Source: Immundisolibacterales bacterium (GTDB lineage Bacteria > Pseudomonadota > Gammaproteobacteria > HK1). From it: DNA of 64,000 bases. The stretch covers positions 62,001-126,000 of the forward strand of contig JAPOPW010000007.1 in assembly GCA_026712715.1 (NCBI GenBank), in the 5' to 3' direction. Under the pieces are notes generated by a model that was not told the DNA's origin, made no database searches, and saw nothing but the letters and a program-made list of their open reading frames with translations. Both the position numbers and the translations under genes were made by a program. Positions 63,221-64,000 of the stretch are shown here, in pieces. Every line of letters starts with the position of its first letter. Position 1 is the stretch's first letter.

Positions 63221-64000
63221 ATGACGGCTCTAATGGCTACTGTCTCGGACCATCCCGGGGGCATGGACGACGATACGCTCGCCGCGTCCGTCGCTACCCT
63301 TGCGGCCCATATTCACGCCGCCACCTACCGGCTTCTCGTCCTCATCGCCGAGCTGGACCGGCGCGAGCTGTGGGCCACCCAGGGGGCGATGTCGTGCGCC
63401 CACTGGCTCAGTTGGGCCTGCGGCATTGACGCTCACACCGCCCGCGAGAAGGTCCGGGTCGCGCGGGCGCTCGAGGATCTGCCGCTTCTCTCCGAGGCGC
63501 TGTCCAGGGGGGAGCTCGGCTACTCCAAGGCCCGCGCGCTCACCCGCGTCGCCACTTCCGACAACGAAGCGCACCTGCTCGAGATCGGCCTGCACGGCAC
63601 CGCGGCGCACGTCGAGAAGTTCGCGCGCCTCTATCGGCAGGCGACCCGGGCGAACGAAACCGAACGCGCCGATGCGCGGCAGCGCGAGCGCGGCCTGACC
63701 TTCTGGCACGAGGACGACGGCACGGTGGTCCTGCACGGGCGGTTTCCGCCGGAGATGGCCGCGCGCATCCTCGGTGCCCTGGAGGCGGCGATGGATGCCC
63801 ACGCGGCCGAGCAGCCGGCCGCGGACTGGAGCCAGGAGCACTCTGCGGGCTCCCCGCCGGACGTCCCACGTGGGACGCCATCCCCGAAGCCACCGGTCAC
63901 CGTACGACGGGCCGATGCGCTCGCATGGATGGCCGATCGTGCGTTCGAATCGGGCGACGCGCCGGCCCTTTCCCCCGACCGGCATGAGATCGTGGTCCAC
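63221..64000 (+). CDS. DUF222 / HNH-endonuclease-type protein, N-terminal part
   Basis: The frame from ATG 63221 has no stop up to the window end (260 codons). It matches the DUF222 (13E12-repeat) region that precedes an HNH nuclease domain: LVLIAELDRRELWATQGAMS, CAHWLSWACGIDAHTAREKV, VRVARALEDLPLLSEALSRG, then LGYSKARALTRVA and DGTVVLHGRFPPEMAARILG. The HNH motif would lie beyond 64000 and cannot be checked. Such genes are multicopy in many bacteria and mobile in character. It is next to the CRISPR array, but no functional tie is shown. An alternative ATG sits at 63233. Confidence 0.85.
   Translation, partial: MTALMATVSDHPGGMDDDTLAASVATLAAHIHAATYRLLVLIAELDRRELWATQGAMSCAHWLSWACGIDAHTAREKVRVARALEDLPLLSEALSRGELGYSKARALTRVATSDNEAHLLEIGLHGTAAHVEKFARLYRQATRANETERADARQRERGLTFWHEDDGTVVLHGRFPPEMAARILGALEAAMDAHAAEQPAADWSQEHSAGSPPDVPRGTPSPKPPVTVRRADALAWMADRAFESGDAPALSPDRHEIVVH

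Overview
The DNA is very GC-rich, densely coded and looks like a chromosomal stretch from a Gram-negative bacterium, most likely a proteobacterium. The signs are exported proteins with simple Sec signals, a type I glutamine synthetase with the adenylylation tyrosine, a TPP riboswitch ahead of thiC, IorA/IorB, AvtA, GcvA-like and LacI-like regulators, and a Cas4-Cas1 fusion. The assignment is inference; there is no rRNA or tRNA in the window to settle it.

Layout. 1-8200: the end of a CobW-type metallochaperone, a cyclic amidohydrolase (hydantoinase type), a TauD-type dioxygenase, a small AlkB-like dioxygenase, and a complete polyamine/opine-type ABC transporter (ATPase, binding protein, two permeases) preceded by a 14-bp palindrome. 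8275-27905: mostly housekeeping and single genes: cation efflux, EamA exporter, LacI and LysR regulators, two Cys/Met PLP enzymes, a rearranged type III CoA transferase, GST, thiC with its riboswitch, tag, an ABC-F protein, AvtA and two GNATs. 27931-32361: an acetoacetate-CoA ligase flanked by 165-bp inverted repeats, a small toxin-antitoxin-like cluster and an epoxide hydrolase. 32538-39272: a fatty-acyl-CoA ligase, a 322-bp mobile-looking repeat with three near-perfect hairpins, glnA and an M16 protease. 39320-48957: a coenzyme F420 locus. It holds two luciferase-like F420 oxidoreductases, an F420:NADP oxidoreductase, cofE, cofD, cofC and a fused cofG-cofH, interrupted by a Phd/PIN toxin-antitoxin pair and by a second copy of the mobile-looking repeat. 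49104-54470: accessory DNA with two more toxin-antitoxin pairs, an ACC deaminase, and wreckage of several helicase genes (SNF2 type, DEAH type, UvrD type), plus a small gene split by a 58-bp palindromic insertion. 54617-60129: an iron-type alcohol dehydrogenase and indolepyruvate oxidoreductase (iorA-iorB). 60447-64000: cas4-cas1, cas2, a three-spacer CRISPR array with no interference genes in view, then a DUF222/HNH-type gene cut by the window end.

How parts work together. The F420 genes can in principle make the cofactor (CofG/H build Fo, CofC and CofD add the phospho-acid side chain, CofE adds glutamates), NpdG reduces it with NADPH, and the two luciferase-like enzymes use it. No FbiB-type reductase domain is present. 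The mobile-looking repeats end in CTAG and supply the TAG stop codon of the gene they abut in both cases. Repeats, toxin-antitoxin pairs and decayed helicases concentrate between 41.8 and 54.5 kb, which suggests repeated insertion and decay there.
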